In this document: positions 1-13,762 of the stretch, piece by piece
Layout of the letters: each line of letters starts with the position of its first letter
Position numbering within the stretch: the stretch's first letter is position 1
Assembly: GCF_012163155.1 (NCBI RefSeq)
Contig: NZ_JAAVUN010000011.1
Location: 1-64,000 of the forward strand
Origin: Kocuria subflava
Lineage (GTDB): Bacteria > Actinomycetota > Actinomycetes > Actinomycetales > Micrococcaceae
Reading direction: 5' to 3'
DNA: 64,000 nucleotides
Notes under the pieces: generated by a model
What the model saw: only the letters and a program-made list of their open reading frames with translations
Told to the model about the DNA's origin: nothing
Databases searched by the model: none
Program-made: the position numbers and the translations under genes

Positions 1-354
1 GGCCATCAACCAAACAAAACAATATTTGGTATCAACAAACATGAAACACTATTGAGTTCTCAAACAACAGACCAGTGGAACCAGCACCCACCACAACCGT
101 GATGACCACCAAGAACCCCGGAGTTCTTTGTTGCTGCGATCCTGTCCGGATCACTGCGGCCCGCAACGTTACTCGCCTTCCCGGCTCTTGGCAACTCGGT
201 GATTCCCGTACGTACGCACGGCAACTAGCGGTTGCTGAGTTGGGGGGGTGTGGAGTAGGTCTTGGACCTTGCGTGCCGCGGCTGCTGAACTTCTGTTCGT
301 CAGCCCCTTGCGGCAACAGATGAAAACACTACACCCGCCTCCAGGGGCTCGCAA
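1..354 (-). promoter_or_regulatory. rRNA operon promoter and leader (16S gene lies off the left edge)
   Basis: Read on the minus strand, positions 66-43 contain TTTGAGAACTCAATAGTG, the conserved actinobacterial rrn leader segment (antitermination/processing region) that precedes 16S rRNA. A boxB-like hairpin AAGAAC/GTTCTT sits at 128-111. A possible promoter is TTGCGA (354-349), a 17-bp spacer and TAGTGT (331-326); this promoter is a guess by pattern. The 16S coding part is not in the window. Positions 355-551 hold no gene that I can support. Confidence 0.75.
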
Positions 355-551
355 CCGGATGAGGCCGTAAGGGCCGGTGCCCTCCATCACAGACCCCACC
401 CTCGGAGTGGCTCGCCCCGCAAGAGGCCCGCCAGCACGAGCTGCCCGTCACCACGAGCCGCCCGTCACCACGCGGGATCCGCGCCCACAACGACTCCGCA
501 CCACAGCGACTCGGCACCACGGCACCTGAGCGACGCGGTGCCTCAGCACCA

Positions 552-586
552 CAGTGGCCCGGCACCCCAAGGGTGCCGGGCCACTG
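552..586 (-). terminator. hairpin terminator after tyrS
   Basis: A perfect 15-bp inverted repeat (552-566 with 572-586, arms CAGTGGCCCGGCACC) with a 5-nt loop lies 45 bp past the tyrS stop codon. There is no long U tract, as is common in high-GC actinobacteria. It separates tyrS from the rrn promoter region that reads in the same direction. Confidence 0.7.
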
Positions 587-630
587 TTCCCGTGAGAGGC
601 GCCCCGTCCCATGGGCCACTCAGGTGACGG

Positions 631-1941
631 TCATCCCGTCACGGTCACGATTGCCATGTTCTTCTTGCCGCGCTTGATCAAGGCGTACTTCCCCAGAAGG
701 AGTTCCTCCGGGGACAGCTGGGCATCAGCCCCTGTGACCTTGGTGTTGTTCACGGACACGGCACCCTCGGCCAGCATGCGCCGCGCCTCCGACTTGGACC
801 CGGCCAACGGAGTCTCAACCAGCACGTCCACCAAGGCCAACTGTTCGGGTGACACCTGCGCCGACGGCAGTTCCTTGGCAAGGTCGGTCAGGGTTGCCTC
901 ATCGAGCTGGGCAAAGTCACCCTTGCCGAACACGGCCTCAGATGCGGCAATCGCCTGCCGAGTCGCGGACTCACCATGCACCAAGGTGTTCACGTCCGTG
1001 GCCAGCACCTTCTGTGCTTCACGTCGGAAGGGTTCCTCTGCCACCTTGCGCTCGAGTTCAGCAATCTCATCACGCGTGCGGAAGGTGAATACCTTGAGCC
1101 GATCAATCACGTCGGCATCTGCCGTGTTGAGCCAGAACTGGTAGAACGCGTACGGAGTGGTCATCTCCGGGTTGAGCCAGATGGCGTTGCCTTCGGACTT
1201 GCCGAACTTGGTGCCGTCCGAGTTGGTGATCAGCGGTGTGCCGATCGCATGGACGTTGACGCCCTCGGTCTTGCGGATCAGTTCCGTGCCAGCAGTCAGG
1301 TTGCCCCACTGGTCAGATCCGCCGGTCTGCAGAACGCAGTTGTAGTCCCGGTAGAGGTTCAGGAAGTCATTGCCCTGCAAGACCTGGTAGCTGAACTCGG
1401 CGTAGGAGATGCCCTCATCAGAGTTCAGGCGCTTGGCCACGATCTCCTTCTTGATCATGGTTCCCACGCGGAAGTTCTTGCCCACCTCACGCAGCAGGTC
1501 AATGGCAGAGAGCTTGGAGGTCCAGTCCAGGTTGTTGACCATCCGGGCGGCGTTGGAGCCGTCGAAGGACAGGAAGCGTTCGATCTGCACGCGCAGCTTC
1601 TCCACCCATTCGGCCACGATCTCCCGGGAGTTCAGAACACGTTCGGTGCTCTGCCGAGGATCGCCGATCAGGCCCGTGGAGCCACCCACAAGACCCAACG
1701 GTTTGTGGCCGGCCAACTGCAGACGCCGCAGGGTCAACAGCTGGACCAGGTGGCCCAGGTGGAGGGAGGCGGCAGTGGGATCGAATCCGCAGTAATAGGT
1801 GATCGGATCGCCTGCCAGGACTTCTTCCAGCGCGGCTTCATCCGTGGACACGTGCACCAGGCCGCGCCACTTGAGCTCCTGCCAGACGTTGGGGAAGGAG
1901 GGATCGTTGTGCTGCTGATCGAAGTCAATGCTTTCCGTCAC
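631..1941 (-). CDS. tyrS: tyrosyl-tRNA synthetase
   Basis: Cytoplasmic class I aminoacyl-tRNA synthetase that charges tRNA-Tyr with tyrosine; 436 residues, normal length for bacterial TyrS. The class I signature HIGH appears as HLGH at residues 61-64, the tyrosine-site motif GGSDQWGN at 208-215, and the KMSKS loop as KFGKS at 246-250. The last ~70 residues form an S4 RNA-binding domain. The gene lies between the HelR-like ATPase and an rRNA operon, an arrangement I associate with Arthrobacter relatives. No T-box or other leader was recognised upstream. Confidence 0.97.
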   Translation of the reverse strand: MTESIDFDQQHNDPSFPNVWQELKWRGLVHVSTDEAALEEVLAGDPITYYCGFDPTAASLHLGHLVQLLTLRRLQLAGHKPLGLVGGSTGLIGDPRQSTERVLNSREIVAEWVEKLRVQIERFLSFDGSNAARMVNNLDWTSKLSAIDLLREVGKNFRVGTMIKKEIVAKRLNSDEGISYAEFSYQVLQGNDFLNLYRDYNCVLQTGGSDQWGNLTAGTELIRKTEGVNVHAIGTPLITNSDGTKFGKSEGNAIWLNPEMTTPYAFYQFWLNTADADVIDRLKVFTFRTRDEIAELERKVAEEPFRREAQKVLATDVNTLVHGESATRQAIAASEAVFGKGDFAQLDEATLTDLAKELPSAQVSPEQLALVDVLVETPLAGSKSEARRMLAEGAVSVNNTKVTGADAQLSPEELLLGKYALIKRGKKNMAIVTVTG

Positions 1942-1972
1942 CCGCGCAAATTTACCAGCCCGTCACCCCCGG

Positions 1973-4255
1973 TCACGACGCCGTCAGCCCGGCTGGCATG
2001 GCGCCGGCACCTATGATCCTCAACCGCTGGGTGGGACGGGTCATGGCCACGTAGAGGGAACCCACACCGTCATACTCCTCCACAATTTCCGAAGGTTCCA
2101 CCAGCACCACGGAGTCGAACTCGAGGCCCTTGGCCTCCCAGGTGGAGAGCACCACCACGCTGTTCTCCACGCGGCGCATCCCGGCACCAACCTTCCCCGG
2201 AAGACGTCCGCTCAGGACCTCGCCCAGGTGCGCCACACGGTGCTCGGGGGCAATCACGGCAACCAGACCACCGGCCACAGCCTCAACTTCAGCTTGGGTC
2301 TGATCCGCAACCTCGGCGGCCAGGGCGGCGTCGTCGGTGTTGGTGGGCAACTGGGTGAGCAGCGGCGCCTGGCCATCGCGGACAGCCTTGGGTGTGGAGA
2401 TCTTCAGACGCGCGGCACGGGCCACAGCCACTGCGGCATCCGCAATCGCAGCGGGCGTGCGGTAATTGACGGTGAGCTCGTCCAGGGCAAAGCGGTCCCC
2501 CACAAACGGTTCAAGGGCCGCGTCCCAGGAGGTGGCTGCCGATGCTGCACCGCCCTGGGCGATGTCCCCGACCACGGTGAATGACTTCATGGGGCAGCGG
2601 CGCATGAGCACCCGCCACTGCATGGGAGTCAGTTCCTGGGCCTCGTCCACCACCACGTGCCCGTAAGCCCAGGTTCGGTCCGCGTGCGCTGCCTCGGCTG
2701 CCGTCATGCGGTACTCGGATTCCTCATTGAACGCGGTCAGGTCCGCAGCAGTGACCACCCCGTCCACGCCAACGTCCTCCAAGGACTGGTGCATGTTGTA
2801 GAGCGCTTTCTCGGCGTTCTCCGTGGCCTTGGCCCGCTCAGCCTCAGAAGTTCGGAAGCGCACACCGGCTTCTTCCAAATCACCCAGCAGTTCAGCGGCC
2901 TCGTCCAACAGCGGCACGTCCGAGACCGTCAGTGGGGCATCCGCTGCACGGGCCAGGAGGTCGCGCTGGGCTGAGGTGTAGGTGCGGAAGGCCGAATCCA
3001 GATAGTGCCGCTTGGCAAAGACCTGCCGCACCAGCGTCTCCGGGGAAACCGGCAACCAGCACAGGTTCAGCGCCTTGCGCACCTCCGGTGCCTGACGCAG
3101 GTCCTCCACCAGGTAGGAACGGTCAATGGCATTTCCGGAACGCTTGTTCAAATCCTGGCCGAGCCGATCCGCCAGTTCCCGCAGCACGATCTTCACAAAC
3201 GTGGCCCGCGCCTGGTTGTGCGGCTTGCCCGTGGCCCGCGCCTTGTCCCGGGCACGGCGCACCAGTTTGCGCGGCAGCACCACCTCATAGGAGTCCGCAC
3301 GCAACTTCTGGTCCGTGGCCGGAACCTTTTGGCGGTCCCGCACGGCCTGTCGGATCACGTCTGCCATGTCCAGACCGGCCTTGATCCGGGCAACCTCCCG
3401 GTTGCACTCCGGCACACCGTGCACCCCGGGATACAGGTCGGCCAGCGAGGACATCACCACGCCGGTCTCCCCCAAGGAAGGCAGCACGCGGTCGATGTAC
3501 CACAGAAACGACGACGACGGCCCAACAATCAGCACACCCGACTTCCTCAGCCGTTCACGGTGTTCGTAGAGCAAATACGCGGCACGGTGCAGGGCCACAG
3601 CGGTCTTTCCCGTACCCGGGCCACCCTGCACCACGTGCACACCGGGCAGCGGTGCGCGGATGATGCGGTCCTGTTCGGCCTGGATGGTGGAGACAATGTC
3701 CGTCATCCGCCCCGTCCTCTTGGAGTTCAGGGCAGCCAACAGGGCACCTTCGCCCTGGAGCACACCGTCCTCCCCCAACATCTGAGGATCCAGGACGTCG
3801 TCCTCAATGGCAGTCACGTCCCGGCCGTCCAGGATCAGATGCCGCCGCCTACGCACTCCCATGGGATGACGAGCCGTGGCCTGGTAGAACGCGGCAGCTT
3901 CACGCGCACGCCAGTCCACCATCAACCGCTGATGGTCTTCCGTGGCCAGCCCGATTCGGCCGATGTACCGGGTGTGGGCGCCGTCGTCGTCCGTGGCGTC
4001 CAAGCGACCGAAGACCAAACGGTTGTCCACGGAATTCAGCTGAGCCAAACGGTCCTCGTAATGCGTGGCAAAGGCATCACGTTCGGAGCGGCTCTGGTGG
4101 TTGCTGCCCGTGTCCGTGCGGCGCACCCGGGCCAGTTCCTCTGCCTTCTCCTGACGCAGCGCATCCAAGCGGGCGTAGAGAATCCGAACGTACTCACGCT
4201 CCACGTCCAACTGACGCTGAACCATTTGGGGCGTCTGAGTGGTGGCCTCGGTCAT
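1973..4255 (-). CDS. HelD/HelR-type RNA polymerase recycling ATPase (superfamily 1 helicase-like)
   Basis: 760 residues. An N-terminal coiled coil (about 1-70) is followed by a SF1 ATPase core: Walker A GGPGTGKT at 211-218, Walker B VVDEAQEL near 570 and a C-terminal WEAKGLEFD/VAMTRP region typical of UvrD/HelD proteins. HelD-class proteins bind RNA polymerase and strip it from stalled complexes; the actinobacterial HelR branch removes rifamycin from polymerase. Start chosen at 4255 because GGAGGAG lies 8 bases upstream; the longer in-frame extension to 4345 has no such site. No palindromic rifamycin-associated element was seen upstream. The exact subclass (HelD or HelR) is inferred from architecture only. 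Confidence 0.85.
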   Translation of the reverse strand: MTEATTQTPQMVQRQLDVEREYVRILYARLDALRQEKAEELARVRRTDTGSNHQSRSERDAFATHYEDRLAQLNSVDNRLVFGRLDATDDDGAHTRYIGRIGLATEDHQRLMVDWRAREAAAFYQATARHPMGVRRRRHLILDGRDVTAIEDDVLDPQMLGEDGVLQGEGALLAALNSKRTGRMTDIVSTIQAEQDRIIRAPLPGVHVVQGGPGTGKTAVALHRAAYLLYEHRERLRKSGVLIVGPSSSFLWYIDRVLPSLGETGVVMSSLADLYPGVHGVPECNREVARIKAGLDMADVIRQAVRDRQKVPATDQKLRADSYEVVLPRKLVRRARDKARATGKPHNQARATFVKIVLRELADRLGQDLNKRSGNAIDRSYLVEDLRQAPEVRKALNLCWLPVSPETLVRQVFAKRHYLDSAFRTYTSAQRDLLARAADAPLTVSDVPLLDEAAELLGDLEEAGVRFRTSEAERAKATENAEKALYNMHQSLEDVGVDGVVTAADLTAFNEESEYRMTAAEAAHADRTWAYGHVVVDEAQELTPMQWRVLMRRCPMKSFTVVGDIAQGGAASAATSWDAALEPFVGDRFALDELTVNYRTPAAIADAAVAVARAARLKISTPKAVRDGQAPLLTQLPTNTDDAALAAEVADQTQAEVEAVAGGLVAVIAPEHRVAHLGEVLSGRLPGKVGAGMRRVENSVVVLSTWEAKGLEFDSVVLVEPSEIVEEYDGVGSLYVAMTRPTQRLRIIGAGAMPAGLTAS

Positions 4256-4341
4256 GCGATTGCTCTCCTCCGCTGAATACCGACCCACCATGGTAGTGCC
4301 GGGCGGCCTTTCGGGGCAGGTGGCTTCCGGTGAAGAAAACC

Positions 4342-4902
4342 TCACACGCGGTAAAGGGCCCGAACGCGGTGACCACCCAACTTGGCGCGGCCACGCAGGT
4401 CCGTCAGTTCCATGACCAGACCGAATCCTGCAATGTGAAGCCCGGCGCGGTGCAGCAGGTGACCCGTGGCCTCCAGCGTTCCACCGGTTGCCAGGAGGTC
4501 ATCCACCACCAGGACTCGAGAGCCGCGGGGCAGGTCATCCGTGTGGACCTCCAAGGTGGCAGAGCCGTACTCCAGCTGATAGCTCTGCTTGAAAGTCTCC
4601 CGTGGAAGCTTGCCCTCCTTGCGGACGGGCAGCACACCGCAACCGGCCACATTGGCGATGGCCCCAGCAAGGATGAACCCGCGGGCCTCCACACCAGCCA
4701 CACAGTCGAACTGGCCGTCAAAGGCATCCGCCAAGGCCTCCACGGTGCGTTTGAACCCGGGTCCGTCTGCAAACAGTGGGGTGAGATCCCGGAAGAGCAC
4801 CCCGGGTTCGGGGTAATCGGGGATCTTGGCGCACAGACGATCAATCATCTGCTCAACGGATTCGGACGGCTGCGCGGTCTGCTGGTGATTCACAGGCGAC
4901 AT
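4342..4902 (-). CDS. apt: adenine phosphoribosyltransferase
   Basis: Purine salvage enzyme that converts adenine and PRPP to AMP; 186 residues. The PRPP-binding loop VVDDLLATGGT is at residues 132-142, and the KLPRET motif near the adenine site is at 98-103. An N-terminal extension of about 15 residues before the conserved core is common in actinobacteria. The stop codon lies about 90 bp before the HelR-like start in the same direction, so co-transcription is possible. Confidence 0.95.
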   Translation of the reverse strand: MSPVNHQQTAQPSESVEQMIDRLCAKIPDYPEPGVLFRDLTPLFADGPGFKRTVEALADAFDGQFDCVAGVEARGFILAGAIANVAGCGVLPVRKEGKLPRETFKQSYQLEYGSATLEVHTDDLPRGSRVLVVDDLLATGGTLEATGHLLHRAGLHIAGFGLVMELTDLRGRAKLGGHRVRALYRV

Positions 4903-4945
4903 CGTAGCGGCTGCCCACCGCCCGTGCCGCGCCGCGGGCCTGAGA

Positions 4946-5620
4946 TCAACGCCCTTTACGCGGGGCGGCAGCCCGGTACGGGGAGACCGTGGGGTCCCCC
5001 GTCACCGCGAATCGCCAGGGGAAGCTCTCACCGTCACCACCAGGCCCGGACACCCCCGTCCGTGCCGTGACCGTGACCGCCTCCACAGCCTCCCCCAGTT
5101 CCAAGTGAACCCCCGGTTCCTGGGGATCGGCGGTCAGCGGGGCGGCGTCGTGATCCAAGGTCAGCCCGAGAGCTTGGGCAACATTGCCCGGTCCGCGCGC
5201 CAAGGCCACATCCGCAACGGCCGTGGAGCGGCGAGCCGCACGACGACGCCGCGCCAGCTCCTGCCCGTGGATGACCTCACCGGCGCGGATCAGGCAACCG
5301 CCGGCAGAGCCCACCGGGCGGCAGACCAGATTCACAGCGTGGTGCATGCCGTAGGTGAAGTAGACGTAGATGTGTCCGGGGGCTGCGAACATGGAGGAAT
5401 TGCGCGCAGTCTGCCCGCGGTAGGTGTGGGCACCAGGATCCGGCAGGTCGGAGTCCGCGGGTCCACCGTAGGCCTCCACCTCAGTGATCCGCAGGGCCAC
5501 GCGCCCCTCAGCACCGGTGGTGGAGAGCACCGCACCCAACAAGCGCGGGGCAACCTGCGGTGCCGGGGCGCTCAAGAGCTCCAGCACCGCAGGATCCAGT
5601 TCCGCACGTCCTTCAGGCAT
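4946..5620 (-). CDS. DNA-3-methyladenine glycosylase (AAG/MPG family)
   Basis: Base-excision repair glycosylase of 224 residues in the AAG fold. The active-site segment ITEVEAY (residues 45-51) supplies the catalytic glutamate by analogy with human AAG. It is followed by the H-T-YRGQTARN stretch (65-74) and the YVYFTYGMH segment (85-93) that forms the damaged-base pocket. A basic tail is present at the C terminus. It lies directly downstream of argH (35 bp), so readthrough from the arginine operon is likely. Confidence 0.92.
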   Translation of the reverse strand: MPEGRAELDPAVLELLSAPAPQVAPRLLGAVLSTTGAEGRVALRITEVEAYGGPADSDLPDPGAHTYRGQTARNSSMFAAPGHIYVYFTYGMHHAVNLVCRPVGSAGGCLIRAGEVIHGQELARRRRAARRSTAVADVALARGPGNVAQALGLTLDHDAAPLTADPQEPGVHLELGEAVEAVTVTARTGVSGPGGDGESFPWRFAVTGDPTVSPYRAAAPRKGR

Positions 5621-5654
5621 CCGGGCTGCTCGGCCTTTCAGATGGTTCAGGCGT

Positions 5655-8464
<2,810 letters not shown>

Positions 8465-8497
8465 GAAAGTTCTCCTTGATGTCAGTTCGCTCGACGT

Positions 8498-8537
8498 TCA
8501 TGCATGACTATACACACCACAGTGTATTTATGCATTG
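8498..8537 (-). promoter_or_regulatory. tandem ARG boxes upstream of argG
   Basis: Two ArgR-type operators lie head to tail. On the minus strand the half-sites read AATGCATAAATACACT and GTGTATAGTCATGCATGA, matching the bacterial ARG box pattern of AT-rich TGCATA/TATGCA dyads. They are 35-75 bases before the argG start and overlap the last codons of the upstream acyl-CoA synthetase. Arginine-bound ArgR would repress argGH here; this is inferred from pattern and position. Confidence 0.75.
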
Positions 8538-10045
8538 CTGCCGGTTCGGACGGCGTCCTCCCCCACCTCGATGGTGCGCTTGAGGATCTTGCCGGTGGGA
8601 CCCTTGGGCAGCGCCTCCACAATCTGCCACACACGCGGCACCTTGTAATTGGCCAGTTGGGCTCGGACATGCTCATCCAGTTGCGTGATCACCGCACCTG
8701 GATCTTCGGGTTGCTCCACAAAGGCGACGACGGCGGCCACCTCCTGCCCCAGGCGATCATCCGGGACACCGATCACCGCACATTCGGAGACACCCTGGAA
8801 CTCAAAGATGACTTCCTCGACCTCGCGCGGATACACGTTGTAACCACCCCGAATGATCATGTCCTTCATACGGTCCACGATGTAGAACAAGCCGTCGTCG
8901 TCCTGACGGCCCAAGTCCCCGGATTGGAGCCAGCCGTCCCGAATGGCCTGGGCCGTGGCTTCCTCCTTGCGCCAGTAGCCGGCCATGACGTACTGCCCGG
9001 AGATGGCGATTTCTCCGACTTCCCCATAGGGGACCTCCTCACCCATAGCATCCACCACCCGCAGGTCGGCACCGCGCACGGGCGTGCCGATGGAACCTGC
9101 CGCACGGGGTCCACCGAACTGGTTGAAGCAGACCACAGGTGAGGTCTCGGAAAGCCCGTAACCTTCCAGCACCACGGCATCGAACACCTTCTCCGCCCGC
9201 CGCAGCACCTCCACCGGGAGCGGGGAGCCCCCGGAGATGAGACCACGGATGTGTGGAAACTCCTCAGCCTTGCGCTTGACCGCTTCCTGCACCATGGCGA
9301 TGTGCATGGAGGGCACGGCGGCCACCAGGGTCACGGCGTCGCGCTTCAGAACATCCACAGCCTTGACGGGCTCAAACCGGCCCAGCAACGTGACTGAGGC
9401 ACCGGCCGCCGCCACAGCATTCATGGCCACGGTCTGACCGAACACGTGGAAGAACGGCAGCCCACCGAACAAGACGTCCTCCGGGGTGATGCTGAACAGC
9501 TCCACCACCAGTTCCGCATTGGTGCGCATGTTGCGATGGGTCAGCATGGCACCCTTGGGGCGCCCCGTGGTCCCGGAGGTGTAGAGCAGCACGGCGACGT
9601 CGTCCTCGTCCTTGTCCGCCACGTCCTGCGCAGGCTCTTGTTCCCCCATGCCCTGGAGAGACCCCGCCTCCAGCGTGATGACCGTGCGGTCCCCGGCGGC
9701 TGCCTCAGCGGTGACTGCCATGGCTTCCCACACGACGACGGCAACCGCCTGCGAATCTTCAAGGTGATAGGCGACTTCACGCTCCGTGAGCAGTGGATTC
9801 AGCGGCACCACAATTGCACCCAGGCGCAGGATCGCGTTGTAGATCACGGGAACGTGCGGCACGTTCGGCAGGATGATGGCCACCCGATCACCATCAGAAA
9901 CCCCTGCTCTGCGCAGCTGACCAGCAAAACACGCACTCAGGTGATGCACCTGGGCGTAGGTCAGCTGGGCGTCGTCGAGTTTGACCATCACCCGGTCGGC
10001 ATGCGTTCCAGCGGAGGTGGTCAGCAGGGTTGCCAGATTGGTCAC
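8528..10045 (-). CDS. acyl-CoA synthetase (AMP-forming, long-chain fatty acid--CoA ligase type)
   Basis: 505-residue member of the ANL superfamily that activates a carboxylic acid to its CoA thioester through an acyl-adenylate. P-loop-like motif LLYTSGTTGRPKGAMLTH near residue 155, GYGLSETSP near 295, the hinge region GDLGRQDDDGLFYIVDR near 385 and the C-terminal catalytic lysine in PTGKILKR. GTG start at 10045 chosen because AAGGAG lies 7 bases upstream; the extension to 10267 overlaps the ankyrin gene. Very similar in layout to the synthetase at 10528-12039, so an old duplication is likely. Natural substrate unknown. Confidence 0.9.
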   Translation of the reverse strand: MTNLATLLTTSAGTHADRVMVKLDDAQLTYAQVHHLSACFAGQLRRAGVSDGDRVAIILPNVPHVPVIYNAILRLGAIVVPLNPLLTEREVAYHLEDSQAVAVVVWEAMAVTAEAAAGDRTVITLEAGSLQGMGEQEPAQDVADKDEDDVAVLLYTSGTTGRPKGAMLTHRNMRTNAELVVELFSITPEDVLFGGLPFFHVFGQTVAMNAVAAAGASVTLLGRFEPVKAVDVLKRDAVTLVAAVPSMHIAMVQEAVKRKAEEFPHIRGLISGGSPLPVEVLRRAEKVFDAVVLEGYGLSETSPVVCFNQFGGPRAAGSIGTPVRGADLRVVDAMGEEVPYGEVGEIAISGQYVMAGYWRKEEATAQAIRDGWLQSGDLGRQDDDGLFYIVDRMKDMIIRGGYNVYPREVEEVIFEFQGVSECAVIGVPDDRLGQEVAAVVAFVEQPEDPGAVITQLDEHVRAQLANYKVPRVWQIVEALPKGPTGKILKRTIEVGEDAVRTGSNA

Positions 10046-10121
10046 GGGGTACTCCTTGCAGCCGAACGAGTGATGTGCGCCACAGTCTAAATCCGCAGTA
10101 CAGGTCAGACACAATGGAGTC

Positions 10122-10523
10122 ATGACCCAACCCCCAGAGCTCAGCCCCCAAGAACTCGAACTCCTGCAGTCCATGTTCGACGCCGCCCGTGATGGCCGCA
10201 CCCAGTACCTGGCCTCAGCCGTGGACCAAGGCGTTCCCGTGAACCTGACCAACAGCAAGGGCGACACCCTGTTGAACCTGGCGTCCTACCACGAACATCC
10301 GGAGACGGTGGCTGCCCTGCTGGAGCGCGGTGCAGACACGGAACGAGTGTCAGACATGGGCTTCACGGCCCTGATCTGTGCCGTGTTCCGCGGCAACCAG
10401 GCCATCACCCAGATGCTGTTGGAGGCCGGCGCCCGTCAGGACACCGGCCACCACCACGCCCAGGCCGTGGCTCGCGAGTTCGGCCGCACTGCGGTGCTGG
10501 AACTGCTCGAAGCCAACGACTGA
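10122..10523 (+). CDS. ankyrin repeat protein
   Basis: 133 residues made mostly of ankyrin repeats: a first repeat around KGDTLLNLASYHEHPETVAALLERG and a second around MGFTALICAVFRGNQAITQMLLEAG, with degenerate ends. Ankyrin repeats mediate protein contacts; there is no catalytic domain or signal peptide. It is encoded opposite to, and between, two acyl-CoA synthetase genes that both point leftward. The partner is unknown. Its 3' end is 4 bp from the stop of the second synthetase. Confidence 0.88.
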   Translation: MTQPPELSPQELELLQSMFDAARDGRTQYLASAVDQGVPVNLTNSKGDTLLNLASYHEHPETVAALLERGADTERVSDMGFTALICAVFRGNQAITQMLLEAGARQDTGHHHAQAVAREFGRTAVLELLEAND

Positions 10524-10527
10524 CGGC

Positions 10528-12039
10528 TCAGTCCAGCACGATCTCCCGCTTGAGGATCTTGCCCGTGGGGCCCTTGGGCAGCGATTCCATGACCCGGTAG
10601 TGCTTGGGTCGCTTGTAGACGGCCAGGCCCTCACGCGCTGCGTGGCGCAGTTCAGTCACCACGGAATCGGCGTCCGCGCCGTCGTTGAGCACGATGCACG
10701 CGACCACGTCCTGTCCCACGGTGATGTCCCCCTGCCCCACCACGGCAGCCTCATGGACGGCAGGGTTTTCGTAGAGGATTTCCTCGATCTCGCGCGGGTA
10801 CACGTTGTAGCCGTTGTGCAGGATCATGTCCTTCTTGCGGTCCACGATGAAGAACCGGTCCGTCTGATCCTGGCGGCCCACATCCCCGGTGCGGAAGAAC
10901 TCCCCGCTGAATGACTTTGCGGTGATCTCCGGGAGGTTCCAGTACCCGGCCATCACAAACTGCCCACGCACCACGATCTCCCCGATCTCGCCGCGGGGAA
11001 CCTCTTGGCCGTCGTCGTTGAAAATGCGGACGTCAGCGCCATCGCAGGCCGTGCCGATGGAGCCGGGCACGCGGTCATTGACGGGGTGGTTGAAGCAGAC
11101 CACCGGGGAGGTTTCGGACAACCCGTAGCCTTCATACACCGTCACGCCGAACAGGGATTCGAATTCCTTGAGCACTTCCACGGGCATGGAGGCACCACCG
11201 GAAATGGCATTGACCAGGGTGGGATAGCTCTCCCGTTCTGCGCGCTTCAGGCTGTTGACGGCCACGAACATGGAGGGCACCCCCACAAACCGTGTGACGC
11301 CGTGGGCCTGAATCTGCTTGAGCACGGAGCGGGGCTGGAAGGCGGCGACGGCGCTGACGCATGCACCCACCGCAATCACTGCGTTGAGCACCACGGTCTG
11401 GCCGAACACGTGGAAGAACGGAAGGGCCCCCAGGAACACGTCCTGGGAGCGGTAATCGAACATGCGCGTGGTCATCCAGGCGTTGGAACTCAGGTTGTGG
11501 TGCGTGAGCATGGCCCCCTTGGGGGTGCCGGTGGTCCCGGAGGTGTAGAGCAGAACCGCAAGGTCGTCATCCACGCGCTGGACCATCTCCGGCGCATCAG
11601 AGCGGGCACCTTCGGCCACCTGATCAGTGTCCACCGTGGCAGCATCCAGCGTGATGACCTCAATGGACTCGTCCATGGTGGCCACCACCTCCCGCACGTG
11701 ATCGGCCATCACCTGGAACACCAACACGGCACTGACCTGGGCGTCACGGAACAGCCCCTCCAGCTCACGTCCCGTCAGCAAGGGGTTCAGCGGAACCACC
11801 ACGGCTCCAGCCTTGAGCACCCCGTAGTAGGCAACGGGCATAGCCGCGACGTTTGGGGAGATCAGGGCCACCCGATCACCCGGCTGAACACCCACCGCTT
11901 TGAGACGGGCATGCATGGCATCCGCCAGATGATCCAGCTGCTGGTAGGTGATCTGCTGGGAGTCGCTGCGCACAGCAATGTTCTGGGGATGCCGTTCGGC
12001 GGAACTTGTGAGCAGTGTGGCCAGGTTCGACACGGTCAT
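10528..12039 (-). CDS. acyl-CoA synthetase (AMP-forming, long-chain fatty acid--CoA ligase type)
   Basis: 503-residue ANL-superfamily ligase. Adenylate-binding motif LLYTSGTTGTPKGAMLTH, the GYGLSETSP motif, the GDVGRQDQTDRFFIVDR hinge and terminal PTGKILKREI are all present. The N terminus (SNLATLLTSSAERHP) parallels that of the neighbouring synthetase, supporting a duplication. Together the two genes interrupt the arginine cluster between argR and argG. Substrate not deducible from sequence. Confidence 0.9.
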   Translation of the reverse strand: MTVSNLATLLTSSAERHPQNIAVRSDSQQITYQQLDHLADAMHARLKAVGVQPGDRVALISPNVAAMPVAYYGVLKAGAVVVPLNPLLTGRELEGLFRDAQVSAVLVFQVMADHVREVVATMDESIEVITLDAATVDTDQVAEGARSDAPEMVQRVDDDLAVLLYTSGTTGTPKGAMLTHHNLSSNAWMTTRMFDYRSQDVFLGALPFFHVFGQTVVLNAVIAVGACVSAVAAFQPRSVLKQIQAHGVTRFVGVPSMFVAVNSLKRAERESYPTLVNAISGGASMPVEVLKEFESLFGVTVYEGYGLSETSPVVCFNHPVNDRVPGSIGTACDGADVRIFNDDGQEVPRGEIGEIVVRGQFVMAGYWNLPEITAKSFSGEFFRTGDVGRQDQTDRFFIVDRKKDMILHNGYNVYPREIEEILYENPAVHEAAVVGQGDITVGQDVVACIVLNDGADADSVVTELRHAAREGLAVYKRPKHYRVMESLPKGPTGKILKREIVLD

Positions 12040-12177
12040 TCCTCAGGTTGCGGAGCACTGGATACCCGGGCCTGGGACACACCATGTGACGACGTTCCCC
12101 CATTGACCCGAATCCTTATTGGATCACACACGGTCACCGCCGTGCTGGGGCCCGGTGCCCCACCACCCGAGGTGTGA

Positions 12178-13748
<1,571 letters not shown>

Positions 13749-13762
<14 letters not shown>

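Noticed and set aside
1-630. Small plus- and minus-strand frames of 80-96 codons in the rrn leader
   Set aside because: No Shine-Dalgarno or domain; the region has the conserved rrn leader motif and a terminator hairpin instead.
3005-4276. A 423-codon open frame opposite the HelR-like gene
   Set aside because: Antisense shadow of a gene with clear ATPase motifs; no domain features of its own.
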